Positions 23,401 through 35,400 of a stretch of DNA of 64,000 nt are shown piece by piece. The notes under the pieces were generated by a model that was given only the letters and a program-made list of their open reading frames with translations, was not told the DNA's origin and did no database searches. Source of the DNA: Simmondsia chinensis (taxonomy: Eukaryota > Streptophyta > Magnoliopsida > Caryophyllales > Simmondsiaceae); the NCBI GenBank assembly GCA_018398585.1, contig JAGTTD010000008.1, positions 31,797,208-31,861,207 on the forward strand. Reading direction: 5' to 3'. A program made the position numbers and the translations under genes. The stretch's first letter is position 1; every line of letters starts with the position of its first letter.

Positions 23401-23880
23401 TCTTACACACATGTCTCGTGACCCCCAAGTTAACCCACCAAGAGTTATCACTGTCGACTAGGTTGACTTCCGATATCATCGCCCTGAACCTATCGTTTGA
23501 ATTTTTGGCGCGATGATCAAGCCCCTCGCCTTTCTTATTTTTACGGCGGTAACAATCCCTACGTAGGTGATCGAGCTTCTAACAATCCCAACAGACCAAT
23601 TTTGGCCTTTTGTCATTTTTCTTCTTTTGGAAGTGTCCGGTTCTTTTAGTTGCTTTGCTTGACTGACCTTCTTCTGTGATGTTGATTTTCCCAACATCAC
23701 CGCCGCGGTCCTTGTTGTCATCCTGTACCCTGTAGCCTTCCTTAATACGCAAATGGTTAGCCAATTCCGCCATTGACATATCTTCATTCTTATGTTTGAG
23801 ACTTTTCTAAACGTCTCTCCATGAGGGAGGAAGTTTGTCAATCAAGGATAAAACAATTATGGTGTCATCCATATTCATTT
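20413..23880 (-). pseudogene. Copia-B pol: protease, integrase, RT and RNase H, broken
   Basis: On the minus strand, protease is in 23120-23479 (SWWVNLGVTRHVC; the catalytic Asp of the DSGAT motif is Asn). Integrase is in 22400-23116 (YLWHQRLGHVNF, CKTCMLTK, VHSDFYD, RSDRGGEYYD and the AERKNQT glutamate). Reverse transcriptase is in 21096-21632 (EVYMEQPEGFVV, YGLKQALKQWH, and YVEDMLIFGTN in place of YVDD). RNase H is in 20413-21108 (EGYSNASW with Asn for the usual Asp, AEFIALTSAAKEVEW, YYDSQA and GKSRHIGVRH). Three catalytic aspartates are replaced and several stops and shifts occur, so the copy is inactive. Confidence 0.9.
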
Positions 23881-23887
23881 TATGTTG

Positions 23888-24331
23888 TTAAAAATTATTC
23901 AAAATACGTTCAATTTCATGAAATTGCTCCATGACAGGACGATCGTTTACCATTTTATAATTATTAAATTGACTAACTAGGAACTTTTTGCTTGTAGCAT
24001 CCTCGGCCATGTAGCGAGACTCAAGTGCATCCCACAGTTCCTTTGCGGTCGGCACGTTCGAGTAGATATCAAGCAGGGCATCAGTCATACCGTTGAGTAT
24101 ATGCCCTCTGCAGATGTAGTCATCATTCTCCCATTTCAATCTGGCCCTTTGCTCGGCCAAAGTCTCATCCTCCTCAAAAGTAGGGGACGGAAATGGTGTA
24201 TTTAAGACATACACCACATTCAAAGTAGTAATGAGGAAGTGCATCTTCCTCTGCCATCTGCAGAAATTACCGCCATCAAATCGATTTAACTTCACGAAGT
24301 TGGCTGTTATTTCCCTCAGTGATGAAGCCAT
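23888..24331 (-). pseudogene. Copia-B gag (UBN2-like), open for most of its length
   Basis: The start codon 24329-24331 opens MASSLREITANFVKLNRFDG. The frame runs through FCRWQRKMHFLITTLN, YICRGHILNGMTDALLDIY and MEQFHEIERILNNF to a stop near 23888. This is the Copia gag-polypeptide that encapsidates the RNA. The Copia-A copy has the same blocks. The CCHC region follows in another frame near 23550-23600, where a stop precedes the first Cys. Confidence 0.85.
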
Positions 24332-24361
24332 ATCCCAAACCAAAAGAGTAAACCTTAAGAT

Positions 24362-25022
24362 TGTTAGAACAAATCTACAAAATACTTGCAAAATCCTTGC
24401 AAGTGAGTAACCGAAAGATCTCAGGTGTTGAAGCTATGTAATCACTTTCCTTAAGGTTTATTTCGGTATACGAAATATACTAGGAGATACAACAATAACC
24501 AAATATGAAGTGAAGATGTGTAAAGGGAGAGATTGATAGAGATGTAGAGAGATTGATGTTTGAGAAACCTTTACTTGAACGCAAGAACATATGAAATTCA
24601 AGGTTCTTCTCAATTCCTTTCGCTCTTTTCTTTGATACCATACAAGTAAGAAACCAGGGGGAATATATATGTATATGTGTGGCAGAAGACGTCCTAAAAC
24701 AAAAGAGCCACCAAAATCTGGGAAGAGTCGCGTGCGAAAACTTTCAAAAATTCTGACCTGTGTGTCGACACACACCGTTTCTCTCTATGCGCTTCTGTAA
24801 AGGGCTGTGTCTCAACACACGGGCCATGTGTGTAGACACAAGGCTGTTCCCCTGCGGTTTTGTTGGATTGTGCGTCGACACACATGGCCCATGTGTCGAC
24901 ACGCGCCCCTATCATACTTAAAACACTCATACAAATATCGGGACAATCTCAAACATATCTTATATACAGATTAAACAATATTTTACATATTATTCAACAC
25001 CCATTTTGAAAATACATCAACA
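24362..25022 (-). repeat. Copia-B 5' LTR (661 bp)
   Basis: Begins (plus strand) TGTTAGAACAAATC and ends ACATCAACA. The palindrome array is shorter here (24758-24905). This LTR carries the 5' end of the element for the minus-strand transcript. Confidence 0.9.
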
Positions 25023-25864
25023 AGAAGCGCACTCGCCTTGCGCCTGTGCTGTGTCATGTGGATTGCCAAAGTTGGCACCTTGAGTACAAGGCACACACCC
25101 TCGTATGGGTGCATTAAGCCATAACTGACCTTGGCCTGAGTGACGGACTAAGCAGGAATCGGGACGGACTCAAGCCCAAAGTGATGTCAAGGATAAGGGC
25201 GAAGGGCGCAAGGGTGTGCAGGCCCAGCGCACGTATGCCCAAGCATGCACAGGTCCAGCGCAGCGTCGCGCACAGCCCGGCCTAACGCAAGGTGTTGGGC
25301 TAGCCCATACGCAAACCTTACGGTAGCCCACGCAGGCCCAACCCAAGGTTGCGCTGGCCCAACAAGGCCCAAATGAGCCTAAACACGGACGAACCTTGAA
25401 GGAGGATGCTGGGCACGTGAGAGAGAGTTGCTAAAGATAAAAGGCGGGAATGTTCTTTGACCAGTTCAAAGGATATTTGAGCAGGAAAATGAAGAAGCGG
25501 GGCTGAAGATGGGATAACTGCCACTTCAAATCTGGTGCCTAAAATGAGGGTAGTTACCTTGACCAGCCTTGACCCTTAGCCGCATCATGGCCCATCCAGT
25601 AGATCATGGGGACAGTTGGCAGCAACAGAAGATGCCACCTAGCACCGGTAGTTACCTATGGTTTTGGGGGTGTCAATACCTATAAATATGAGTTATTTGT
25701 AACAATTTTAGGTGTGGAGTGATTACTGAATTAATTATTAAAAAAATTATTCCTTATTTTGGAATATTTCCCTTTGTGCGCCTTTCGTAAGTTTTAGTGT
25801 GCATTATCGGCTGGGTGAGTAAACCTCACCGCCATCACAGCTATTCCATAAATTAACTACGATA
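25023..25864 (+). repeat. Gypsy-C 3' LTR, remaining 842 bp
   Basis: Resumes with GCGCACTCGCCTTGCGCC and follows the 5' LTR to ATAAATTAACTACGATA, then the GTAAG target duplication. It has a deletion in the GC-rich CAAGGCGCTGG section and many point differences from 12035-12960, so the host element is old. Confidence 0.9.
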
Positions 25865-25869
25865 GTAAG

Positions 25870-26472
25870 CAAAATGGAGTTGGAGAGATTTAAACCCCAA
25901 AGCCTCTTTTATAGTCTCAATCTTAATAGTATTTTAACCATTAGATCAAAGCCAGATTAACCTCTGCTCCTAAACAAGAATGGTAATGATATTGCATTCT
26001 ATCAGTTTTGATTACATTGAATCTATATCCATCTTAAAATACATACTAATTAATTTATTCTTTGAAGATTATTAATAAACCGTGTCATATTCAAATCAAA
26101 ACCAAATTGTATCGTTTTTGGTTTTCTTTGGTATCACATCATGTCAAATTTTACCGACGGAAAATGTTGATGAAAGAAACGGAAAATGTTGATGAAAGAA
26201 ACCATTCTTCAGCAATATTGCTTTATGCGCACCTTCCTATTTTGTGCTTACATTCTTGAGATATAAAAATAAAAAAATAAAAAAAAACCTCTAGAATAGG
26301 CAATATTGGTGGCAGGACAAAAACATTGTTATCAAGACAATTTTGTAGCTATAAATAAAAAAGCCTCCTGGTGTACTTCAAAAACAAACTTTAATTTCAA
26401 GCAACATCCCACCCAATTTCTCCTTCTCTTTCCATCTTTTTCACGCGTAACTACTTACACATCACCCAACAC
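25870..26472. other. 3' UTR and downstream region of the KUP2-like gene
   Basis: Between Gypsy-C and the KUP2-like stop codon. The first bases downstream of the stop (26400-26472, minus strand) are the likely 3' UTR; a TTTATTTATAG stretch follows near 26350. The rest is AT-rich without recognised elements. Confidence 0.45.
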
Positions 26473-29400
26473 CTAAACAACATAAACCATGCCGACCTCG
26501 AGAAGCGAAACAGGCGGGACCCGTAACGCCACATCCGGGCCCCGACAATTTCTCCTAAGAAAGTTATATCCAAAGTTAATGGCCATCCTTTTGAAAAAAG
26601 ACGAGCCTTGTTTAGCTCTCACATGAGTGTGTCCTATTATGAATGCTGTCCCTGACTGCTGTGCGTTCCATAGATCCTCCAGTTCTTGATGGATTCCCCC
26701 ATTGGTATCGTGATTCGGGTCAGATTCCGGTTCTGATTCCCTATCGATGAATCTGACCCGTCGTTTTGGGACACCTAGATCCTGAATCTTCATTATGTCA
26801 GTTACACTCTCAGTCGTTGAGATTCCAAAAGACACACTGGCTGGCGGGAGATTCTCTTCGATATCGTAAGGAGGTGCACCAGAGAAGTCGACAGTTCCAA
26901 TCACGGTTAGCCGACACCCAGTTGATGATTCATCGGAGTGAGTCCCGCCATCTCCAATGGATGGATCGTCATCCTCTTTGGGTCTGGTCCAGTCATATCG
27001 GATGAAGTCAGCCAACTTGGCGACAAGCTCGGTCTCAAAGGAGTCAATATCCTGGTGGACATCACGGTACCCATAACGCACTATGCACCTGTAGGAGCGG
27101 TGTGTTTCGGGGCCCACACGACCTATAAGGTACCTCTCAGCTGGTGGCACGTGAGGGACGGGAACCGACTTGACACATACGAAGACAAGCACCTCGTGAA
27201 AGGCAGGGAGGTTGGTGACAAAGCGAGAGAAGTTTGCTGGGATGCCGGAGGTGAGGTCCGTGAAGATCAAGCCAATGCCTGGGACACGTGCAATGCCTGG
27301 TGATGTAGCACACAGGAAGAGATTTAATGATTGTAAAAGACATAAGATATTCCGTTAAATTATTTGATGTTGTCAAGGAACCAACCATCCCAAAAAGCTT
27401 AAGCTGATGGGTAAAAATCCAAGAATTATTTTATATTCTAACATGCTCCCTTACGCAAATGCTTATTAGGTCTAAAGTATGGATAATACACTAGGTCACC
27501 TCATATCTTGTGCTGAAATTATTTAATATTGATAGTGATTTGGAATTTGAACTGGTGACCTCTAGGTCAACAAGGCTTTGATACCTTACCAACTATTCCA
27601 AAAGTTTAACTGCTGAGTTAAGGTCCAAAATTGATTTTATACTCTAACAAATATGATTTGAGTAGAGTACATATTTTTTAGTCAATATGATACTTTAGTT
27701 ATCTTTATTTCATTAAGAGGATAATTCTGTTCTTTTGTTTTATAGAAGTAGCTTCCTAGTTAATTCTGAATTCATATCTTTACTTTAGTTTTTGCCCCTT
27801 AATATAGCTTTTTTATTCATTATATTCAGTTTTCAAGAAATAAAAATGAGTTTTGTTTCTGGGTATTGAGTTTAGATACATCACCTAGGCTGGGTCCCAA
27901 CGTGAGGAGCCATTCAAGAGAGACTTTGTTTTGGAGATCGAACTCGTACTTCTTGATGGTGGCATAGTGCCAAACAAACATGATGGTCATGAGGAAGAGG
28001 GCTAGGAGGATCGGAAGCCAAGCACCTTCGGCAAATTTGAGAAGGGAAGCAGAGAAGTAGAGAGATTCAATGGAGCCGAAGAAGACGAGGAAGCAAAGAG
28101 CCAAGATAGGGGGTTTGTCCCAGCATAGGATTATGACTAGGGAAGTCAGGCATGTTGTCACTAGCATCACTGTCATCACCGCTAAACCTGCACCACATTG
28201 TAAGTAAAAAAATTAGTATGTTGAGTTACAGGTGTGATCATACCAGCAGTAATGCACTAGATTCTTGTCACAACCACGAGTTATTTCCGCTTTCGATTTT
28301 TGTAACAATTATGTAATGTAAATGTAAAATTAGTCAAATATAAAATTGTTGTAATTTTGAATAGGGGGACCGGTTAGGAGGGAAAGAATTAGGAGGCAAA
28401 GGGTAGTTTTAAAACATAATAATGTAATTACATTAATGAAATGGGGCTATATCTTAGAGCCTAGGGCATAGGGTGGCCGGCCCCTTCCCTCCAAAATCCC
28501 CCAAGCTTTGCTTATTTAAACAACATGTAATCTTGCATTTTGGGCATCAATGAACAATATCAAAATTTACTTCCTCTCTTTCTCTCTCTCTCTCTCTCTA
28601 ACCGTCTCTCTCTCTCTCTCCTTCTAATTCTAACTTCTTTGCCCCTCTTAACTCTTTCTAAATCTCCCTCTACTTCTATTCTCTTCCTCTAACTCTCCTC
28701 TAATTCTCTTTCTCTCTCAAATTCTATCCGAGTCACGGGCCTAGGTTCGTGACAAAGTGGTATCAGAGCCATCTTCCGATCCGGAGAAGGCTTATCCTAT
28801 CCTTAAATTTTTTTTCCTCATCCGGTTAAACCGAATCAAAAAAAAAATAAAAAAAAACGGCTATAACAAGAAGCATGTCCTCAACCGGTCACACCGATAC
28901 CAACGAGTGGGTCGACGCCGTTGATGAACGGTTGGTCCGCTTGGAGGAGAGGATGGACCGACTAGAGGAACAACAAAACCGAAACAACATCGAGATAAAG
29001 GCAGACATGGCGGACGTGAAAGCTGACCTTAGGGCCCTAACCGATGCCATGGGACGGTTGGTGAAGGCCCAGGAGAAGAGAACCGAAGTGGAGACCGTGG
29101 CACCACCCGTAGGTGCCCGTGACAATGCCGCACCAGGAGGGTCAGGCACGTACCCGAGAACCGGTGATGGGATCCTACCGCCTCCAACACACTCCTCAGA
29201 GCTCAGAAATAACCATGTCCCACCGTGGGTCACGGATGAAGGGGACTTTAGCCGAAGCCACGGAAGCAACCGCACCTTGACCTCCCATGCACCCAAGCTC
29301 GAGATCCCAAAGTTTGAAGGTACGAACCCGAGAGCTTGGATCCGTAAGTGCCTTAAATATTTCCGTTGGTATCAAGTGCCCGAAAATGAGTGGGTGGAAT

Positions 29401-32400
29401 ATGCTTCAAGCCACCTTCATGAACACGGGGACATTTGGTTCCATGGACTGGAACTTCGGCACCCTCACATGACGCGGACCTTTTTCATGGATGAATTGTG
29501 CAAACGTTTTGGAGACCGATCACTCCAAGACATAGTGGAAGAGTTTAGCAAGATATCACAAAACGGGCCGATTGAAGATTATATTTTGAAATTTGAAGAG
29601 TTAAGGAGTTGGATGCTTATTCATCACCCGACATTGAGCGAGGCATACTTTGTCTCGAGCTTTATTAGCGGGCTTAAGCCCGCCATTCGAGCATCCCTCA
29701 AGGCGAGCCGGCCAACCGAACTTAGCATGGCCTTTGAATAGGCCAAACTCCAAGAAGTTGTTGTAGCCGAAATCAGGAATGCTGCCCGACCTGTCAACCG
29801 ACCCAGTTTCAGCACCCGGCCTGTCCCCAGCAGCCGGCCAGTGTCCTCAACAGCGCCCCAGGGCTGGGCCCAGTCCCAGGGGTCCGTGTCCAAAACCAGC
29901 GGCAGCAACAACGCAGGTTCCAGCGCACCAAGACGAGAGCCGGGCCAATGTTACAAGTGCCATGAAAAATACTTTCCGGGGCACATTTGTAAGAAGGCCT
30001 TACAAAGTATGGAGGGAGAAGAGGTCGAAGATGAAGCCCAAGAAGAGGAAGTTGCGGGTGAAGAGCAAACCGAAGGAGAAGACAACGGAGCTATGGAGAT
30101 TTCTCTAAATGCACTTTCAGGCTGAGTCACGCACAACACCTTGAGATTGAAGGGCCAGATTAAGAAACGAGAGGTAAATATCTTGATCGATAGCAGGTCC
30201 ACTAATAGTTTCCTTGATGCTAATGTGGTCCGGGAGCTTCAGCTCGAAACCGTACCCACCGTCGTCATGACCGTGACGGTGGCAAACGGGGAGAGCCTCG
30301 TTAGTTATCAGAAATGCCCGGGCGTGAGGTGGAAAGTCCAAGGCACAACGTTCGTTGATGACTTGAGGGTATTGGAACTCTGGGGCAGTGACATGGTCCT
30401 TGGGGTTGATTGGCTCCAACGATATGGGCCCGTAACATTTGACTTCACCAACCTCAAGTTCGCTTGCTTCAAGGAGGGTAAGGCAGTCCGGTTACAAGGT
30501 ACATCCGAGAAAGCCGCCTTACAATCGATTTCGGGTAAAAGCCTCACCAAGCTCTTCAAGAAGGCCGGACATGTGATGGGTCACCTCTTTATGGCTACCG
30601 CCGTGGAAGTTCCCAAGTCCATCATTCATCCGGAGATAGAACACATCCTCGACCGCTATCAAGATGTTTTTGAGGAACCGAAGACCCTTCCTCCTCCTCG
30701 CTCACATGATCACCGCATTCCCACCTTGCCCGAAGCCAAGCCCGTGAACATAAGGCCCTACCGCTATCCGCACGGGCGAAAGAACGAGATTGAAAGGCAA
30801 GTCAAGGAGATGTTGGAAACCTCCATCATCTAACCGAGCCGGAGCCCGTTTGCTTCTCCGGTACTCTTGGTTCGCAAGAAGGATGGGTCATACCGTTTTT
30901 GCGTAGACTACCGGCAACTCAACAACATAACCATCAAGGATAAATTTCCGATACCGGTCATTGATGATTTACTAGATGAGCTTAAAGGGTCTTCCATTTT
31001 TTCCAAGATCGATCTCCGCGCCGGTTATCATCAAATTCGAGTGTGTAAAGAAGATCAGCATAAGACCGCCTTCCGGACTCACCAAGGGCATTATGAGTTC
31101 CGTGTCATGCCTTTCGGACTCACCAACGCCCCCGCCTCCTTCCAAGCCTTGATGAATGAAGTCTTCGAGCCATATCTATGCAAGTTTGTGCTCGTATTCT
31201 TTGACGACATCTTAGTCTATAGCCCGAGCCTTTCCGCACATCTTAGGCACTTGACCGAAGTGCTTGAGACCCTTCGTATGCACCGCCTCTATGCTAAACG
31301 GAGCAAGTGTACTTTCGGCCAAGATCGGGTAGAATACTTGGGACACGTAATCTCAAGAGAAGGGGTCGCAACCGAAGAAGGCAAGATCGAGGCCATGAAG
31401 AAGTGGCCAAGACCGAAGAATGTCAAGAGCCTCCGAGGGTTCTTGGGACTCACCGGGTACTACCGGAAGTTCATCCGTGGGTATGGGACCATGAGCAAGC
31501 TGTTGACCAACCTCCTCAAGAAGGGGGGATTTCATTGGAATGAGGAAGCCGATCAAGCATTCGAGGCCTTGAAGGAGGCCATGACAACCGCCCCAGTCCT
31601 TGCACTTCCCGACTTCTCCAAGCCCTTTGTCCTTGAGACCGATGCTTGCGGGGTTGGGATTGGAGCGGTCCTATCACAAGAAGGCCGACCCCTCGCCTAC
31701 CTCAGTAAGGCCCTTAGCCCACGCCATTTGGGGCTTTCGGTCTATGAGAAAGAGCTCCTTGCAGTACTCATGGCAGTTGAAAAATGGAGACATTATTTGA
31801 TGGACCATCATTTCATCGTCAAGACCGACCATGCCAGCCTCCGTCACCTACTTGAGCAAAAAATCACCACATAATTACAGCTCAAGGGGATGTCAAAAAT
31901 GATGGGCCTACATTATAGCATTCTTTACCGCAAGGGAGCCGAAAACCGAGCCGCCGATGCACTCTCAAGACGGGATGAAGACGAAGCTATTGCCACCTAC
32001 ACCCTCATGACCACTTCGGTTCCCCTTTGGATGCAAGAGCTCTCCCAAAGCTACGAAGATGAGGCCCATACCGCCGAACGAATAGAGCAACTTGTTCTTG
32101 ACCCAACAAGCAACAAGCCTTACTCCTTCGAAGGGGGTCTTCTCCGATACAAGGGGAGGCTTTATGTGGGGAAGGATGGAGGAATGAGAAAAAAGATCCT
32201 ACAAGCACTTCATGACTCTCCAACGGGGGGTCACTCAGGATCCTTTGGCACTTTAATGAGGGTCAAATGCATGTTTTATTGGCCCAACCTCAAAAACAGT
32301 GTCCGAGAATGGGTAGAGAAGTGTGATACTTGCCAACGCACCAAGCACGAGAATGTGGCTTACCCGGGACTCCTACAACCTCTACCCGTGCCCAACCAAG

Positions 32401-35400
32401 CATGGGAAAGTATTAGTATGGACTTCATCGAACGGTTGCCCAAGTCCGGGGGTAAGGATGTCGTTATGGTGGTTGTGGACCGACTTACCAAGTATGCTCA
32501 CTTCATCGCCTTGACTCATCCGTACACCGTAAGCAAGGTAGCCCAACTGTTCGTGGATCAGGTCTACTGACTTCATGGGTTGCCCAAGGATATTATTTCA
32601 GACCGAGATGCATCCTTCCAGAGCCTCTTTTGGAAGGAGCTCATGCGCCTAGCTGGGGTCGAGCTTAAAATGAGTAGTGCCTATCATCCACAATCCGACG
32701 GACAAACCGAACGGGTCAATTAGTGTCTTGAGAGTTATCTTCGAACCATGGCCCTCCATAAGCCGAAACAGTGGTCTCAATGGCTTCCTCTGGCAGAGTT
32801 CTGGTACAACACCCACTATCACTCATCATTGAAGGGGACTCCGTTCCACGCTCTCTACGGTTATGAACCAAAGTTCCTCGCCCTCGACGTCCCTTGCATC
32901 TCTACATCCGGGGATGTGGAGGACTTTGTCAATGAGAGACAGAACTTAATTGGTCTATTAAAGGAGAACTTAAAAGAGGCTCAACACCGCTACAAACAGC
33001 AAGCCGACCATCGGAGGACCGAGAGAGTATTCAAAGTGGGTGACTGGGTGTACCTTAAGCTGCAGCCATATCAACAAACCTCCGTCGCATTACGAAGAAA
33101 CTTAAAGCTGGCCGCTCGATACTATGGACCATACCGAATTGAAGCCCGGATCGGGGAAGTGGCCTACAAACTCGAGCTTCCCGAAGGTTCCAAAATTCAT
33201 CTAGTCTTCCATGTTTCCCGATTGAAGAAAAAGGTAGGAGACAACATACGCATCACTTTGGACCTTCCGCAGATTGACCAAAACGACGAAACCGAAGTCA
33301 CTCCACAAGACGTTCTCAATCAACGGACCGTAACCCGCAACAAAAGGAGAATCAAGCAAGTTCAAGTCCGATGGAAAAACATGGGAGAAGACGCCGTCAC
33401 TTGGGAAGATTAGACTTTCATCCGCAAACAATTTCCGAACTTCAATCCTTGAGGACAAGGATTAATTGAAGGGAAGGGGGATGTCACAACCACGAGTTAT
33501 TTCCGCTTTCGATTTTTGTAACAATTATGTAATGTAAATGTAAAATTAGTCAAATATAAAATTGTTGTAATTTTGAATAGGGGGACCGGTTAGGAGGGAA
33601 AGAATTAGGAGGCAAAGGGTAGTTTTAAAACATAATGATGTAATTACATTAATGAAATGGGGCTATATCTTAGGGCCTAGGGCATAGGGTGGCCGGCCCC
33701 TTCCCTCCAAAATCCCCCAAGCTTTGCTTATTTAAACATGTAATCTTGCATTTTGGGCATCAATGAACAATATCAAAATTTACTTCCTCTCTTTCTCTCT
33801 CTCTCTCTAACCGTCTCTCTCTCTCTCTCCCCTTCTAATTCTAACTTCTTTCCCCCTCTTAACTCTTTCTAAATCTCCCTCTACTTCTATTCTCTTCCTC
33901 TAACTCTCCTCTAATTCTCTTTCTCTCTCAAATTCTATCCGAGTCACGGGCCTAGGTTCGTGACAATTCTATTAGAGTTTTTAAGTTAAGTGTGCTTGGA
34001 CAAAATAGTATTCAATGTTTAAAAAGGCGTAAGGCGCACTTAGGTGATAGAGAGTCCTAGTGCCTAGGTGCTTGCGCCTTAGCGAAGTGAGCCGCATATT
34101 TTTGTAATTATGTTCATATTCTATATTTATAATATATATTACGAAAATAAGTCATGAAATCAATAAATTATATAATATGAAAGTTTTAATTTAACAATAT
34201 AAAAACTACTTAAGAAAAAAACATATAAAAGATATTGATATTCATCAAAATGTGCTATATTATATATCATCAACATAAGCTTTTAAACAAAAACAGCAAG
34301 GCACCATAAAATAGAAAAAGAAATACACGCCAATATCATTCTCTTCCACTTCCATCATAAAAAAAATAAAGATAACCAAAGTCAACCGTGCATAAATACT
34401 AACATGTTACGAATATTATATATCCATAATTTTCAGATATTTTCCTTTTATTTCTTTTCTCTTTCTCTTCTTTTCTTTTAGGGTTAGTAGTACCTAGAGG
34501 TCAAGAAGTAATAATCCATATTTTAAACAAACAATAAACAAAATAAAAAACACACGAAATATTTTTTTTTAAAAATTTATGGCAAAATAGGGTCTTAAAC
34601 ACATAAAGCGCACAAAGGCGCGTGCCTCACTGCGCCTAGGTCAAATCGCCTCGCCTTAGACTTATTAGGCGATGACCTTGCGCCTCGCCTCGCCTTAGCG
34701 CCCAGGCATGTCTTAGACATGCTTTTTAAACACTGGTAGTATTAAGATGGTGACCTCTTAGAAAATTTTCACCCCCTAGTCAACACAGGTTTTTACTTAC
34801 CAACATTGTGTAACAGAATTAAGCTAGTTGTTACATTATGCTATCGCTACATGATATTATATATATATAGACATATGTATGTATATATATATACACATAT
34901 GGTCCAATGGTGTGTGTCAAGTTCATTTGGAGATGGACTTGAGCCCCTGAAGCAAGCCGAGAGGCTGACTTACAAGTCTAAATGAGGTTCCAACCTAAAA
35001 CTGGCTATTATCAGCTAGACTTGTTTAATATCATTTTCTATTTGCAATTTTGATTTTTTAAAGACTAAAAACTTGGTTTCAAAAATAGCTTTTTTTTCTT
35101 GTATTCTACTTCATTTTCACTCAAACTAAGGAAAAAAAGCTGAAAATAAAAAACTAAAAACAAGAGACAAGAGAGAGTTATATCCAAAATATGATCTTTA
35201 GTTCCTAAAAACAAAAGATGATACCAAATAGATCCTAATATGTTAATCTCTTCTTTCTCATAACTCGGGTGCGATTTTGTCACTACACACATATATAAAA
35301 TTCTTAACACTCGGTACTTTAGGGGAAGATAGGAAAGTGAAAGAGTACCTGAAGCATTTCCCAAGTGCTTAGTATCTCGGAAACCAATAGTGACAGCAAT

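Larger units (their letters stand above)
19093..25022 (-). mobile_element. Copia-B, Ty1/copia retrotransposon nested in the Gypsy-C 3' LTR
   Basis: LTRs at 24362-25022 (5' for the minus-strand element) and 19093-19845 (3') enclose gag, protease, integrase, reverse transcriptase and RNase H in Copia order. The flanks join to a continuous Gypsy-C LTR. The flanking pentamers are ATAGG and AGAAG, and the corresponding site in the 5' LTR of Gypsy-C reads ACAGG, so the duplication looks decayed. It has kept the RNase H that Copia-A lost. Confidence 0.9.
12035..25864 (+). mobile_element. Gypsy-C, Ty3/gypsy chromodomain retrotransposon, old and nested
   Basis: The target duplication GTAAG (12030-12034 and 25865-25869) flanks the whole unit. 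The 5' LTR is 12035-12960. The 3' LTR is cut into 19058-19092 and 25023-25864 by Copia-B. Between them lie gag, CCHC, protease, reverse transcriptase, RNase H, integrase and a C-terminal chromodomain, in the Gypsy order. Many stops and shifts show it is dead. The LTRs differ noticeably. A foreign block of about 1.4 kb also sits in gag (about 14050-15510). Without its inserts the element would be about 6.5 kb. Confidence 0.9.
28266..33965 (+). mobile_element. Gypsy-D, young Ty3/gypsy chromodomain element in KUP2 intron 8
   Basis: Perfect 5-bp duplication ATTCT (28261-28265 and 33966-33970). LTRs 28266-28754 and 33482-33965 are nearly identical: I count three substitutions, a 3-bp indel and CT-repeat length changes. 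The PBS is intact, the polypurine tract is intact, and gag-pol fills the inside in one frame. The orientation is opposite to the host gene. The near-identical LTRs argue for a recent insertion. Confidence 0.95.
28231..34776 (+). pseudogene. 5S rRNA-like sequence, split by Gypsy-D and a hAT-like element
   Basis: Three pieces, 28231-28265, 33971-34012 and 34744-34776, join to about 110 bases that follow plant 5S rRNA in order: GATCATACCAGCA-TAATGCAC, then TTAAGTTAAGTGTGCTTGG, then TAGTATTAAGATGG-TGACC and a CACCCCC end. The head matches true 5S RNA better than the heads of the SINE copies elsewhere in the window, and no SINE body follows. It is therefore either a displaced 5S gene copy or an older relative of the SINE. 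It lies antisense in intron 8 of the KUP2-like gene. Confidence 0.7.

Noticed and set aside
29779..30108. Second plus-strand frame of 109 codons beside Gypsy-D gag
   Set aside because: It overlaps the real gag frame, which carries the zinc knuckle; this is a shadow frame.
28231..34776. Functional 5S rRNA gene
   Set aside because: It is interrupted by two transposons and lacks a T-run terminator at the expected place.
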